The notes beneath the pieces were generated by a model. It did no database searches and had not been told where the DNA came from. It saw only the letters and a program-made list of their open reading frames with translations. The position numbers and the translations under genes are program-made. Source: Streptomyces sp. NRRL S-118 (lineage in GTDB: Bacteria > Actinomycetota > Actinomycetes > Streptomycetales > Streptomycetaceae). Taken from it: DNA of 64,000 bases. This document shows, in pieces, positions 27,177 through 36,234 of this stretch (within the stretch, counting starts at the first letter, position 1; each line of letters starts with the position of its first letter). The stretch is taken from positions 133,388 through 197,387 of the forward strand of contig NZ_KL591010.1 in assembly GCF_000716335.1 (NCBI RefSeq), in the 5' to 3' direction.

Positions 27177-27338
27177 CGCATCCGGCGGGACCGCGCGGGG
27201 CGTCCATCATCCCTGCCGGGGCAGGCGCCGCACCGCCCCCCACCGGGATCTGGCGAGTTCCCGGTCGCATCCGGCTTGAACCCGGATACGCGGCCCGGCG
27301 CCCCGGGGCCCGGGTACGTGCCCGACGGGGGAGGGCGG

Positions 27339-28475
27339 TCAGGCGACGGAGCCGATGCGGCCCGCCGGCGCGTTCGGGCCGTCGTGGTGGATGGGGGTGT
27401 GGGCGCCGGTGAGGGAGACGCCGCTGCCGCCGCGCCGGTCGGCGACGATCTCCGCGCCGATCGACAGGGCGGTCTCCTCCGGTGTACGGGCGCCGAGGTC
27501 CAGGCCGATCGGGGAGTGCAGGCGGGCGAGCTCGAGCTCGGTGACGCCGACGTCGCGCAGCCGCTTGTTGCGGTCCTCGTGGGTGCGGCGGGAGCCCATC
27601 GCGCCGACGTACGCGACGGGAAGCCTCAGGGCCCGTTCGAGCAGCGGTACGTCGAACTTGGCGTCGTGGGTGAGGACGCACAGCACGGTGCGGCCGTCCA
27701 CCCGGGTGCGCGCGAGGTACTCGTGGGGCCATTCGACGACGACCTCGTCCGCCTCGGGGAACCGGGCGGGGGTCGCGAAGACGGGGCGGGCGTCGCAGAC
27801 GGTGACGTGGTAGCCGAGGAACTTGCCGACCCGTACCAGCGCGGCGGCGAAGTCGATCGCACCGAAGACGATCATGCGGGGGGCGGGGACGCTGGACTCG
27901 ACCAGCAGGGTCAGCGGCTGCCCGCAGCGCGAGCCGTCCTCGCCGATGACTGCCGTGCCGGTGCGCCCGGCGTCGAGCAGGGCGCGGGCCTCGGCCGCCG
28001 CCGTGCGGTCCAGCGCGGGGTGGCCGCCGAGGCTCCCTTCGTACGCTCCGTCGGGGTGGACCAGGAGGGCGTTGCCGAGCAGGCCGGCGGGGCCCTCGAT
28101 GATCCTGGCGAGGGCCGCCGCCTCCCCTCCGGCGGCGGCCCGCAGGGCGGCGGGGTAGATCCCGCCGCGGACCGGGGTGACGAGGATGTCGATGATGCCG
28201 CCGCAGGTCAGACCGACCGCGAAGGCGTCCTCGTCGCTGTATCCGAAGCGCTCCAGGGCGGGTTCGCCGTCCTGGAGCGCCTGCCGGCACAGGTCGTAGA
28301 CGGCGCCCTCCACACATCCGCCGGAGACCGAGCCGATCACGGTGCCCTCGCTGTCGACGGCGAGCGCGGCGCCCGGCTGCCGGGGCGCGCTGCCGCCGAC
28401 CGCCACCACGGTGGCGACGGCGAAGTCGCGTCCCTGCTCGACCCACCGGGTGAGTTCCTCGGCGATGTCCAGCAT
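27339..28475 (-). CDS. xdhC: XdhC-family molybdenum hydroxylase maturation factor
   Basis: A 378-residue XdhC/CoxI protein. The N-terminal XdhC_CoxI domain shows VAVGGSAPRQPGAALAV, GSVSGGCVEGAV and TCGGIIDILV. The C-terminal Rossmann domain shows MIVFGAIDFAAALVRVGKFLGY and AYVGAMGSRRTHEDR. XdhC binds molybdenum cofactor, promotes its sulfuration and inserts it into xanthine-dehydrogenase-family enzymes. The two enzyme clusters on either side (21389-25166 and 30216-34125) need such a factor, and this single copy probably serves one or both. It is followed upstream by the NCS2 permease, 42 bp away on the same strand. Confidence 0.93.
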   Translation of the reverse strand: MLDIAEELTRWVEQGRDFAVATVVAVGGSAPRQPGAALAVDSEGTVIGSVSGGCVEGAVYDLCRQALQDGEPALERFGYSDEDAFAVGLTCGGIIDILVTPVRGGIYPAALRAAAGGEAAALARIIEGPAGLLGNALLVHPDGAYEGSLGGHPALDRTAAAEARALLDAGRTGTAVIGEDGSRCGQPLTLLVESSVPAPRMIVFGAIDFAAALVRVGKFLGYHVTVCDARPVFATPARFPEADEVVVEWPHEYLARTRVDGRTVLCVLTHDAKFDVPLLERALRLPVAYVGAMGSRRTHEDRNKRLRDVGVTELELARLHSPIGLDLGARTPEETALSIGAEIVADRRGGSGVSLTGAHTPIHHDGPNAPAGRIGSVA

Positions 28476-28517
28476 GTCGGCCTCCTTCGAGAAGCTTCAG
28501 GTGTGGAAGGGCCCGCG

Positions 28518-29960
28518 TCAGTGACCGGTACCCGTGGCGAAGTAGAAGATGAACACCGCCGACAGCACCCACATCAGGACGCTCGGCTCGCGCCACTTGC
28601 CCTGTGCGGCCTTGATGGCGCAGAACGCGATGACACCGGCGCCGACACCCGTGGTGATGGTGTACGTGAACGGCATCAGCACGACCGTGAGGAACACCGG
28701 GACGGCGACGGACCAGTCGGTCCAGTCCACGTGCCGGGCGTTCTGGAGCATCATCGCGCCGATCACGACCAGGGCGGCGGAGGCGACCTGGCCGGGAACC
28801 AGCTGGGTGAGCGGGGTGAAGAACAGGCACGCGGCGAAGAAGAGGCCGGTGACCGAGGCCGCCAGGCCCGTACGGGCACCCTCGCCGACGCCGGTGGCGG
28901 ACTCGATGAAGACGGTCTGGCCGGACGCGCCGGCGCCGCCGCCGATCACACCGCCCGCGCCGTCGATGAACAGCGCCTTGCTCAGGCCCGGCATGCGGCC
29001 CTGGGAGTCGGCGAGCTTGGCCTCCTGGCCGACGGCGATGATGGTCGCCATGGCGTCGAAGAAGCCGGCCAGCACCAGGGTGAAGACGATCATGCTGACG
29101 GTGGCGTAGCCGAGCTTCTCCCAGCCGCCGAAGTCGACCTGCCCGAGGAGCGAGAAGTCCGGCATGGAGACCGGGCTGCCGTGCAGGACCGGCGCCTTGC
29201 CGCCCCACTCGTCCTCGCCGATGAGTCCGGTCGCGGTGGCGACGACGGAGATCACGGTGCCGACGACGATGCCGAGGAGGATGGCTCCGGGGACCCGGCG
29301 GGCCTGCAGCATGAAGATCAGCAGGAGCGTGAAGGCGAACAGCGCGACCGGCCAGCCGGTCAGGGAGCCGCCGACCCCGAGGGTGACGGGTCCGCCGCCC
29401 TCGCCCTTGCCGACGAAGCCGGCGTTGACGAAGCCGATCATCGCGATGAAGAGGCCGATGCCCATCGTGATGCCGTGCTTCAGTGCCAGCGGGATGGCGT
29501 TCATGATGACCTCGCGGACACCGGTGACCACCAGCAGGCAGATCACCGCGCCGTAGATCACGCACATGCCCATGGCCTGCGGCCAGGTCATTTCCGGGGC
29601 GACCTGGGTGGAGATGACGCCCGCGACACTCAGGCCCGCCGCCAGGGCGAGCGGAACCTTGCCGATGAAACCCATCGCCAGAGTGGTGACCGCTGCTGCC
29701 AGGGCGGTCGCGGTGATCAGCGCGGGCTGGCTCAGCTTGTCGCCGAGCGAGTCCTCACCGCCGAGCAGCAAGGGGTTGAGCAGGAGGATGTAGGCCATCG
29801 CCATGAAGGTGGTGATGCCGCCGCGCACTTCACGCGCGACCGTGGATCCTCTGTGGGTTATGTGAAAGTACCGGTCGAGCCAAGACCGTCCGGCGGGGAC
29901 GCGGGAACCGGGTCCCGCGTCTTCGGCGACGGTCTTCGGCTCCACTGACGACTGGGTCAT
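28518..29960 (-). CDS. NCS2/AzgA-type purine permease
   Basis: A 480-residue inner-membrane nucleobase:cation symporter with about 12-14 transmembrane helices. Helix 1 is AREVRGGITTFMAMAYILLLNP, the signature start of AzgA-type hypoxanthine/guanine/adenine permeases. LKHGITMGIGLFIAMIGFVNAG and GGAGASGQTVFIESATGVGEGA are the family's substrate-binding regions. The context (XdhC, xanthine-dehydrogenase trio, PucR) points to uptake of purines for catabolism. ATG 29960 follows GGGAG; the frame extends 15 bases further upstream but without a site. Confidence 0.93.
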   Translation of the reverse strand: MTQSSVEPKTVAEDAGPGSRVPAGRSWLDRYFHITHRGSTVAREVRGGITTFMAMAYILLLNPLLLGGEDSLGDKLSQPALITATALAAAVTTLAMGFIGKVPLALAAGLSVAGVISTQVAPEMTWPQAMGMCVIYGAVICLLVVTGVREVIMNAIPLALKHGITMGIGLFIAMIGFVNAGFVGKGEGGGPVTLGVGGSLTGWPVALFAFTLLLIFMLQARRVPGAILLGIVVGTVISVVATATGLIGEDEWGGKAPVLHGSPVSMPDFSLLGQVDFGGWEKLGYATVSMIVFTLVLAGFFDAMATIIAVGQEAKLADSQGRMPGLSKALFIDGAGGVIGGGAGASGQTVFIESATGVGEGARTGLAASVTGLFFAACLFFTPLTQLVPGQVASAALVVIGAMMLQNARHVDWTDWSVAVPVFLTVVLMPFTYTITTGVGAGVIAFCAIKAAQGKWREPSVLMWVLSAVFIFYFATGTGH

Positions 29961-30215
29961 GGTGCCTACTCCCAAGGTTCAAAGGGGCACCCGCGTGCAC
30001 GGGGCACAAGCTGCGGGATTTGGGATGGTGCGTTGGCTGCACGACCCGGGGGACGGCCCGAGGCGAACGGGGTGGTGCGGGTACTTCGGTGAGGCGGTGC
30101 GGGGGTCGGGGATGTGGGGGTGCTGCGTGGGGGGAACCGCGAGCGGTGCGGTTGCTCCGGGCGGTGCGGGCGCGGAAGTGTGACGTTCCCGGGAGGCACG
30201 CACCGCCCGGAGGGC

Positions 30216-32624
30216 TTACAGGGTGCCGGTGAGGTGCTCGGGGCGTACCGGCGTCTTGTTCAGCTCCAGGCCCGTCGCGTTCCGGATCGCCGCGAGGACG
30301 GCCGGGGTGGAGGACAGGGTCGGGGCCTCCCCGATGCCGCGCAGACCGTAGGGCGCGTGGTCATCGGCGAGCTCGAGCACGTCGACCGGGATGGTCGGGG
30401 TGTCGAGGATGGTGGGGATCAGGTAGTCGGTGAAGGAGGGGTTGCGCACCTTCGCCGTCTTGGGGTCGACGATGATCTCCTCCATGACCGCCACGCCCAG
30501 GCCCTGGGTGGTGCCACCCTGGATCTGGCCGATGACGGACAGCGGGTTGAGGGCCTTGCCGACGTCCTGGGCGCAGGCCAGTTCGATGACCTTCACCAGT
30601 CCGAGCTCGGTGTCGACCTCCACCACCGCGCGGTGCGCGGCGAAGGAGTACTGGACGTGGCCGTTGCCCTGTCCGGTCCGCAGGTCGAACGCCTCCGTCG
30701 GGCGGTGGCGCCACTCGGCCTCGATCTCGACGGCCTCGTCCTCCAGGACGTCCACGAGGTCGGCGAGGATCTCGCCGCCGTCGGTGACGACCTTGCCGCC
30801 CTCGAGCAGCAGCTCGGCGGTGGCCCAGGCGGGGTGGTACGTGCCGAACTTGCGGCGGCCGAGCTCCAGGACCTTCTCGCGGACGAGCTCGCAGGAGTTC
30901 TTCACCGCGCCGCCGGTGACGTACGTCTGGCGGGAGGCGGAGGTGGAGCCGGCCGAGCCGACCTGGGTGTCCGCCGGGTGGATGGTCACCTGGGTGACGC
31001 CGAGCTCCGTGCGGGCGATCTGGGCGTGGACGGTGATGCCGCCCTGGCCGACCTCCGCCATCGCGGTGTGGACGGTGGCGACCGCCTCACCGTTGATGAC
31101 CTCCATGCGCACCTTGGCGGTGGAGTAGTCGTCGAAGCCCTCGGAGAAGCCGACGTTCTTGATGCCGACCGCGTAGCCGACGCCGCGGACGACACCCTCG
31201 CCGTGCGTGGTGTTGGACAGGCCGCCGGGCAGCGCGCGGACGTCGGCGCCCTCGGTGGACTCCCACTGGCGCTCCGGCGGCAGCGGGCGGGCCTTGACGC
31301 GGCGCAGCAGCTCGGCGACCGGGGCGGGCGAGTCGACCGGCTGGCCGGTCGGCATGAGCGTGCCCCGCTCCATGGCGTTGAGCTGGCGGAACTCCACCGG
31401 GTCCATGCCGAGCTTCTTCGCGAGCTTGTCCATCTGCGCCTCGTACGCGAAGCACGCCTGGACCGCGCCGAAGCCGCGCATGGCGCCGCAGGGCGGGTTG
31501 TTGGTGTAGAGCGCGACGGCCTCGATGTCGACGTCGTCGACGACGTACGGGCCGACGGCGAGCGAGGAGGCGTTGCCGACGACGGCCGGGGAGGCGGAGG
31601 CGTAGGCGCCGCCGTCCAGCACGATCCGGCACTTCATGTGCGTGAGCTTGCCGTCCTTGGTGGCGCCGTGCTCGTACCAGAGCTTCGCCGGGTGGCGGTG
31701 GACGTGGCCGAAGAAGGACTCGAACCGGTTGTAGACGATCTTGACCGGCTTGCCGGTGCGCAGCGCCAGCAGGCAGGCGTGGATCTGCATCGACAGGTCC
31801 TCGCGGCCGCCGAAGGCGCCGCCGACGCCGGAGAGCGTCATGCGGACCTTCTCCTCGGGCAGGCCGAGGACCGGGGCGATCTGGCGGAGGTCGGAGTGCA
31901 GCCACTGGGTGGCGACGTACAGGTCGACGCCGCCGTCCTCGGCGGGCACGGCCAGACCGGACTCGGGGCCGAGGAAGGCCTGGTCCTGCATGCCGAAGAC
32001 GTACTCGCCGGAGACGATGACGTCGGCCTTCCTGGCGGCCTCGTCGGCGTTGCCGCGGATGATCGGCTGGCGGTGCACGATGTTGGGGTGCGGTACGTGA
32101 CCGGCGTGGTGGTCGTCCCGGCCCGGGTGCAGCAGCGGCGCGTCGGGGGCGGTCGCGGAGGCCTCGTCGGTGACGACGGGCAGCTCCTTGTACTCGACCT
32201 TGATCTTGGCGGCGGCGCGGCGCGCGGTCTCCGGGTGGTCGGCGGCGACCAGGGCGACGGGCTCGCCGTGGTGGCGTACCCGGCCGTTGGCGAGGACCGG
32301 GGTGTCCTGGATCTCCAGGCCGTAGTTCTTCACCTCGGTGGGCAGGTCCTCGTAGGTCAGGACGGCGTAGACGCCGGCCTGGGCGAGGGCCTCGGAGGTG
32401 TCGATGGAGACGATCTCGGCGTGGGCGACGGTGGAGCGCAGGATCTGGCCCCACAGCATGTCCTCGTGCCACATGTCCGAGGAGTAGGCGAACTCGCCGG
32501 TGACCTTGAGGGTGCCGTCGGGGCGGAGCGTGGACTCGCCGATGCCGCCCTTGGTGTGGGATCCCTGGGTGACCTTGGTGGGGGTGCCCGCCGGGGCGGA
32601 CGTGACCCGGGTGTGCTGAGCCAT
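30216..32624 (-). CDS. xdhB: xanthine dehydrogenase, molybdopterin-binding subunit
   Basis: An 802-residue large subunit that hydroxylates purines at the Mo centre. It has GIGESTLRPDGTLKVTGEFAY at the start, the pterin-binding GVGGAFGGREDL, AMRGFGAVQACFAYE, GQGGITVHAQIA and, near the C-terminus, LRGIGEAPTLSSTPAV with the catalytic Glu. It is about 90 residues longer than the large subunit at 21389 and shares modest similarity with it. ATG 32624 abuts the stop of the [2Fe-2S] gene. In Streptomyces this three-gene arrangement divergent from pucR encodes purine catabolism, converting hypoxanthine and xanthine to urate. Confidence 0.92.
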   Translation of the reverse strand: MAQHTRVTSAPAGTPTKVTQGSHTKGGIGESTLRPDGTLKVTGEFAYSSDMWHEDMLWGQILRSTVAHAEIVSIDTSEALAQAGVYAVLTYEDLPTEVKNYGLEIQDTPVLANGRVRHHGEPVALVAADHPETARRAAAKIKVEYKELPVVTDEASATAPDAPLLHPGRDDHHAGHVPHPNIVHRQPIIRGNADEAARKADVIVSGEYVFGMQDQAFLGPESGLAVPAEDGGVDLYVATQWLHSDLRQIAPVLGLPEEKVRMTLSGVGGAFGGREDLSMQIHACLLALRTGKPVKIVYNRFESFFGHVHRHPAKLWYEHGATKDGKLTHMKCRIVLDGGAYASASPAVVGNASSLAVGPYVVDDVDIEAVALYTNNPPCGAMRGFGAVQACFAYEAQMDKLAKKLGMDPVEFRQLNAMERGTLMPTGQPVDSPAPVAELLRRVKARPLPPERQWESTEGADVRALPGGLSNTTHGEGVVRGVGYAVGIKNVGFSEGFDDYSTAKVRMEVINGEAVATVHTAMAEVGQGGITVHAQIARTELGVTQVTIHPADTQVGSAGSTSASRQTYVTGGAVKNSCELVREKVLELGRRKFGTYHPAWATAELLLEGGKVVTDGGEILADLVDVLEDEAVEIEAEWRHRPTEAFDLRTGQGNGHVQYSFAAHRAVVEVDTELGLVKVIELACAQDVGKALNPLSVIGQIQGGTTQGLGVAVMEEIIVDPKTAKVRNPSFTDYLIPTILDTPTIPVDVLELADDHAPYGLRGIGEAPTLSSTPAVLAAIRNATGLELNKTPVRPEHLTGTL

Positions 32625-33232
32625 CAGACTGCCTCTCCCTGACGCGCGGCCGCCAGGCGGACCGCGTCGAGGATCTTCTCGTAACCGGTGCAGCGGCAGA
32701 GGTTGCCGGAGAGCGCCTCGCGGATGTCCTCGTCGGTCGGCGACGGGTTGCGCTCGAGCATCTCGTCGGCGGCGACCAGGAGGCCGGGGGTGCAGAAGCC
32801 GCACTGCACGGCGCCGGCGTCGATGAACGCCTGCTGGATCGGGGAGAGCTCGGTGCCCTCGCCGGTCTGGGAGTCGGTTCCCTTGGCGGACCAGCCCTGC
32901 GCGTCCTGCAACGAGGTGCCGGGCCTGCCGTCGGAGGAGCCGCAGGCGCCGGTGCCGCACGCGCCGCTGTGCTCGGCACGCTGCTTGGCGAAGTCGGCGA
33001 GGCCCTCGACGGTGACGACCTCGCGGCCCTCGACCTGGCCGGCGGCGACGAGGCAGGAGCAGACCGGGATGCCGTCCAGGCGGACCGTGCAGGAGCCGCA
33101 CTCGCCCTGCTCGCAGGCGTTCTTGGAGCCGGGCAGGCCCAGGCGCTCACGCAGGACGTACAGGAGGGACTCGCCCTCCCAGACGTCGTCGGCTTCCTGC
33201 GGACGTCCGTTGACCGTGAAATTGACGCGCAT
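32624..33232 (-). CDS. xanthine dehydrogenase, [2Fe-2S] subunit
   Basis: A 202-residue iron-sulfur subunit. The first cluster is ligated by ACEQGECGSCTVRLDG and VCSCLVAAGQ; the second by VQCGFCTPGLLVAADEML and LCRCTGYEKIL. It contains an unusual glycine/cysteine-rich insertion between the clusters (SGACGTGACGSSDG), absent from the paralogue at 24585, which carries three extra cysteines. It is separated by only 3 bp from the FAD subunit stop and shares its last base with the large-subunit start. Confidence 0.93.
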   Translation of the reverse strand: MRVNFTVNGRPQEADDVWEGESLLYVLRERLGLPGSKNACEQGECGSCTVRLDGIPVCSCLVAAGQVEGREVVTVEGLADFAKQRAEHSGACGTGACGSSDGRPGTSLQDAQGWSAKGTDSQTGEGTELSPIQQAFIDAGAVQCGFCTPGLLVAADEMLERNPSPTDEDIREALSGNLCRCTGYEKILDAVRLAAARQGEAV

Positions 33233-33234
33233 GG

Positions 33235-34125
33235 TTATGCAGCTCCTTCAAGGGTGCGGCCGGTGCCGCGGTACTGCTCCCAGGTCCAGCCGAGCGTGCG
33301 GCGGGCCATGATGCCGACCGCGTGACGGCGGTACTTGGCGGTGCCTCGTACGTCGTCGATCGGGTTGCAGGCGCCGGAGGCGAGCTCCGCGAACTGCTTG
33401 GCGATCGAGGGAGTGATGATCCTGCCGCTGTCCCAGAAGCCGCCCTCCTCGAGCGCGGCGTTCAGGAAGTCTTCGGCCGCCTTCGCCCGTACGGGGGTCG
33501 GGGCGGCGGAACCGATGCCGGTGCGGACGGTCCGGGTCTCCGGGTGGAGGGCCAGGCCGAACGCGCAGACCGCGATGACCATGGCATTACGGGTACCCAC
33601 CTTGGAGTACTGCTGCGGGCCGTCCGCCTTCTTGATGTGGACGGTCTTGATGAGTTCGTCGGCGGCGAGCGCGTTGCGCTTGACGCCCGTGTAGAACTCG
33701 TCGATCGGGATGAAGCGGGAGCCGCGCACCGACTCCACCTCCACCTCCGCACCGGCGGCCAGCAGGGCCGGGTGGGCGTCACCGGCCGGGGAGGCGGTGC
33801 CCAGGTTGCCGCCGACGCCGCCCCGGTTGCGGATCTGGGGCGAGGCGACGGTGTGGGACGCCAGCGCCAGGCCCGGCAGCTCCGCCCGCAGGTTCTCCAT
33901 GATCCGCGTGTACGGCACCGAGGCGCCGAGCCGTACGTTCTCCTCACCGACCTCGAACTCGTCGAGCAGCTCGATGCGGTTGAGGTCGAGCAGGTACTCG
34001 GGACGCCGGTGGTCGAAGTTGATCTCGACCATGACGTCGGTGCCACCCGCGATGGGCACGGCCGTAGGGTGCTCGGCCTTGGCGGCGAGCGCCTCCTCCC
34101 AGCTTGCGGGGCGAAGGAAGTCCAT
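33235..34125 (-). CDS. xanthine dehydrogenase, FAD-binding subunit
   Basis: A 296-residue flavoprotein subunit of the CoxM type. It opens MDFLRPASWEEALAAKA, has the FAD loop PIAGGTDVMVEINFD, and the second FAD loop IRNRGGVGGNLGTASPAGD. It lacks the Fe-S insertion seen in the FAD subunit at 23524. It is the first gene of the three-gene minus-strand operon and its ATG faces pucR across a 341-bp control region containing five GTGATC repeats. Confidence 0.93.
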   Translation of the reverse strand: MDFLRPASWEEALAAKAEHPTAVPIAGGTDVMVEINFDHRRPEYLLDLNRIELLDEFEVGEENVRLGASVPYTRIMENLRAELPGLALASHTVASPQIRNRGGVGGNLGTASPAGDAHPALLAAGAEVEVESVRGSRFIPIDEFYTGVKRNALAADELIKTVHIKKADGPQQYSKVGTRNAMVIAVCAFGLALHPETRTVRTGIGSAAPTPVRAKAAEDFLNAALEEGGFWDSGRIITPSIAKQFAELASGACNPIDDVRGTAKYRRHAVGIMARRTLGWTWEQYRGTGRTLEGAA

Positions 34126-34466
34126 GAGTGGCTCTCTTCTACGTGATCCGGTGGTACGTGATCCGAGTGATCGACGTGGTCCGTGATCTGCGTGATCGGT
34201 CGTTCGCTGGGGCACGGGGAACGGCCGGGCCCACGTTCTCGTCTTCATGTTCACGTGCTGTTAACGCGTTGTGGGCCAAGTACACCCAGCGGTGCTCCAC
34301 CCGGTGCAGTCACCGAAAACATGAAGGAGTTGGCTGGTCGCCCTCCTCGTCTTGTAGATTCGAACGAAAGGCGAGGATCAGTAACCTCTCCGTTTCCCCC
34401 CGGAAACGGTGGCCACAGGTCACCGGCCACAACCAGACACCCACGAGGAAGATCGGCGGCGACGAG
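34126..34466. promoter_or_regulatory. divergent control region between the xanthine dehydrogenase operon and pucR
   Basis: On the + strand, TTGGCT (34330-34335) and TAGATT (34355-34360) with a 19-bp spacer form a possible pucR promoter about 105 nt before its start codon. The half nearest the dehydrogenase operon contains the GTGATC array described separately. No coding frame is supported here. Confidence 0.5.
34140..34197. repeat. five GTGATC direct repeats upstream of the xanthine dehydrogenase operon
   Basis: GTGATC occurs at 34143, 34158, 34167, 34183 and 34192. TACGTGATCCG is repeated exactly at 34140-34150 and 34155-34165. Two pairs with 9-bp internal spacing are offset by exactly 25 bp. 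The array lies 18-72 bp ahead of the first structural gene, so it could be a regulator-binding array in the operon leader. Confidence 0.7.
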
Positions 34467-36191
34467 ATGCGGCTGCGCGCACTGCTGGAAACCGACGCGC
34501 TGGGGCTGCGGCTGCTCGGCGGCGAGGACGAGCTCGACCGCACGGTCCGCGGCGTGATGACGACGGACCTACGGGACCCCAGCCGGTACCTGTCCGGCGG
34601 CGAACTGGTGCTCACCGGCCTGGCCTGGCGGCGCGACTCGGCCGATTCCGAGCCCTTCGTACGGATCCTCGCCTCGGCCGGGGTCGCGGGTCTGGCGGCC
34701 GGTGAGGCGGAGCTGGGGGCCATCCCGGACGACCTGGTCCAGGCGTGTTTGCGCCACCGGCTCCCCTTGTTCGCAGTGAACGAATCCGTTGCGTTTGCAA
34801 CGATTACGGAGCATGTCGTTCGGCAGGTGTCGGGCGAGCGGGCCGGTGACCTCGCGGCTGTTGTGGATCGGCACAGAAGGCTCATGACCTCCGGCCCCGC
34901 GGGCGGCGGTCCCGAGGTCGTCCTGGACCTTCTCGGCTCCGACCTGGACCTCCGCGCCTGGGTGCTCTCGCCGACCGGACGGCAGATCGCCGGCGCGGGC
35001 GCGCCGCTGCCCGCCGAGGTCGCCGCCACCCTGGCGGGTGAACACCTCGCCGCGACCCGCACCGGCCGGCGCGGCCCGCACCGTGCGCAGGTGCGCAACA
35101 CGACGTACTCCCTCTTCCCGATCCGTAACACCGGGCGCGGCGCCGCGCCCGCCGCCCGGGACGTGCGCGAGACCGTCCTGTCGGACTGGCTGCTGGCCGT
35201 GGAGGCCGACGCCGGCGACTGGCCGGCCGCCCGCCTCGACCTGCTGCAGGGCGTCACCCAGCTGATCGCCGTCGAGCGCGACCGGCGGGACGCCGCGCGC
35301 ACGGTGCGGCGGCGGCTCGCCCAGGAGGTCCTGGAGCTGGTCCAGACGGGCGCCGCGCCCGCCGAGATCGCGGCGCGCCTGCGGGTGGCCGCACCGGTGC
35401 TGCTGCCCGGGCTGGGGACGGCGCCGCACTGGCAGGTCGTGGTGGCGCGCGTCGACTGGGGCGAGGAGGGCGCCCCCGCGGGCAAGGGCCCGGGCGCCGA
35501 GCCCGGGCAGGTCGCCCAGTCACTGCTGGAGGAGATCCTCGTCGACCCGGCGGCCTCCGGCCCCGACTCGGCCGACCGGATCGCGGTCGCCCACACCGGG
35601 GACGAGGCGATCGCCCTGGTGCCGCTGCCCGTGGTGCCGGGCGCGGACGGCGACGCCGACGAGGAGGGCGCCGCGCCGCAGGACACCGGCGGACCGGGGC
35701 TGCACGCCGACGCGCTGCTCGCCACCGTGCGGGAGCCGCTGTCGGCCGGCCTCGCGGACGACGGGCGGCTGACGCTGGGCGTGAGCGCCGCGGTGCACTC
35801 GGCCGAGGGGCTGCGCGGCGCGCTGGAGGAGGCGCGGCACGCCCGGCGCGTGGCGGCGGCGCGGCCGGGCCGGGTGTGCGCGGCGGGGCACCACGAGCTG
35901 GCCTCGCACGTCCTGCTGCTGCCGTTCGTGCCGGACGACGTGCGGCGGGCGTTCACCGCCCGGCTGCTGGACCCGCTGCGGGACTACGACCGGCGGCACC
36001 GCGCGGAGCTCATCCCCACCCTGGAGGCGTTCCTGGACTCCGACGGCTCGTGGACGCGGTGCGCCACCCGGCTGCACCTGCACGTGAACACGCTGCGCTA
36101 CCGGGTGGGCCGCATCGAGCAGCTGACGGGGCGTGACCTGTCCCGCCTGGAGGACAAGCTCGACTTCTTCCTCGCCCTCCGCATGTCCTGA
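34467..36191 (+). CDS. pucR: PucR-family purine catabolism regulator
   Basis: A 574-residue regulator. Residues about 1-130 are the PucR N-terminal sensor domain (LGLRLLGGEDELDRTVRGVMTTDLRDPSRYLSGGELVLTGL in pieces). A middle region of unassigned fold follows. The C-terminal about 60 residues are the PucR-type HTH (TLEAFLDSDGSWTRCATRLHLHVNTLRYRVGRIEQL). Members sense purine-derived effectors and control xanthine dehydrogenase and uricase genes. It is divergent from the xanthine dehydrogenase trio, which is the obvious target. ATG 34467 is the best in-frame start; its ribosome binding site is weak. Confidence 0.93.
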   Translation: MRLRALLETDALGLRLLGGEDELDRTVRGVMTTDLRDPSRYLSGGELVLTGLAWRRDSADSEPFVRILASAGVAGLAAGEAELGAIPDDLVQACLRHRLPLFAVNESVAFATITEHVVRQVSGERAGDLAAVVDRHRRLMTSGPAGGGPEVVLDLLGSDLDLRAWVLSPTGRQIAGAGAPLPAEVAATLAGEHLAATRTGRRGPHRAQVRNTTYSLFPIRNTGRGAAPAARDVRETVLSDWLLAVEADAGDWPAARLDLLQGVTQLIAVERDRRDAARTVRRRLAQEVLELVQTGAAPAEIAARLRVAAPVLLPGLGTAPHWQVVVARVDWGEEGAPAGKGPGAEPGQVAQSLLEEILVDPAASGPDSADRIAVAHTGDEAIALVPLPVVPGADGDADEEGAAPQDTGGPGLHADALLATVREPLSAGLADDGRLTLGVSAAVHSAEGLRGALEEARHARRVAAARPGRVCAAGHHELASHVLLLPFVPDDVRRAFTARLLDPLRDYDRRHRAELIPTLEAFLDSDGSWTRCATRLHLHVNTLRYRVGRIEQLTGRDLSRLEDKLDFFLALRMS

Positions 36192-36234
36192 CGATTTGTC
36201 ACAACCACCGATCGAAAGCGATACCCGGAACGTG

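Noticed and set aside
25650..29948. 1432-codon + strand open frame over the ligase, XdhC and permease genes
   Set aside because: It covers three recognisable minus-strand families in antisense and has no motif of its own.
30114..32642. 842-codon + strand frame opposite xdhB
   Set aside because: Antisense to a well-conserved large subunit; low-complexity Val/Asp/Gly/Arg composition.
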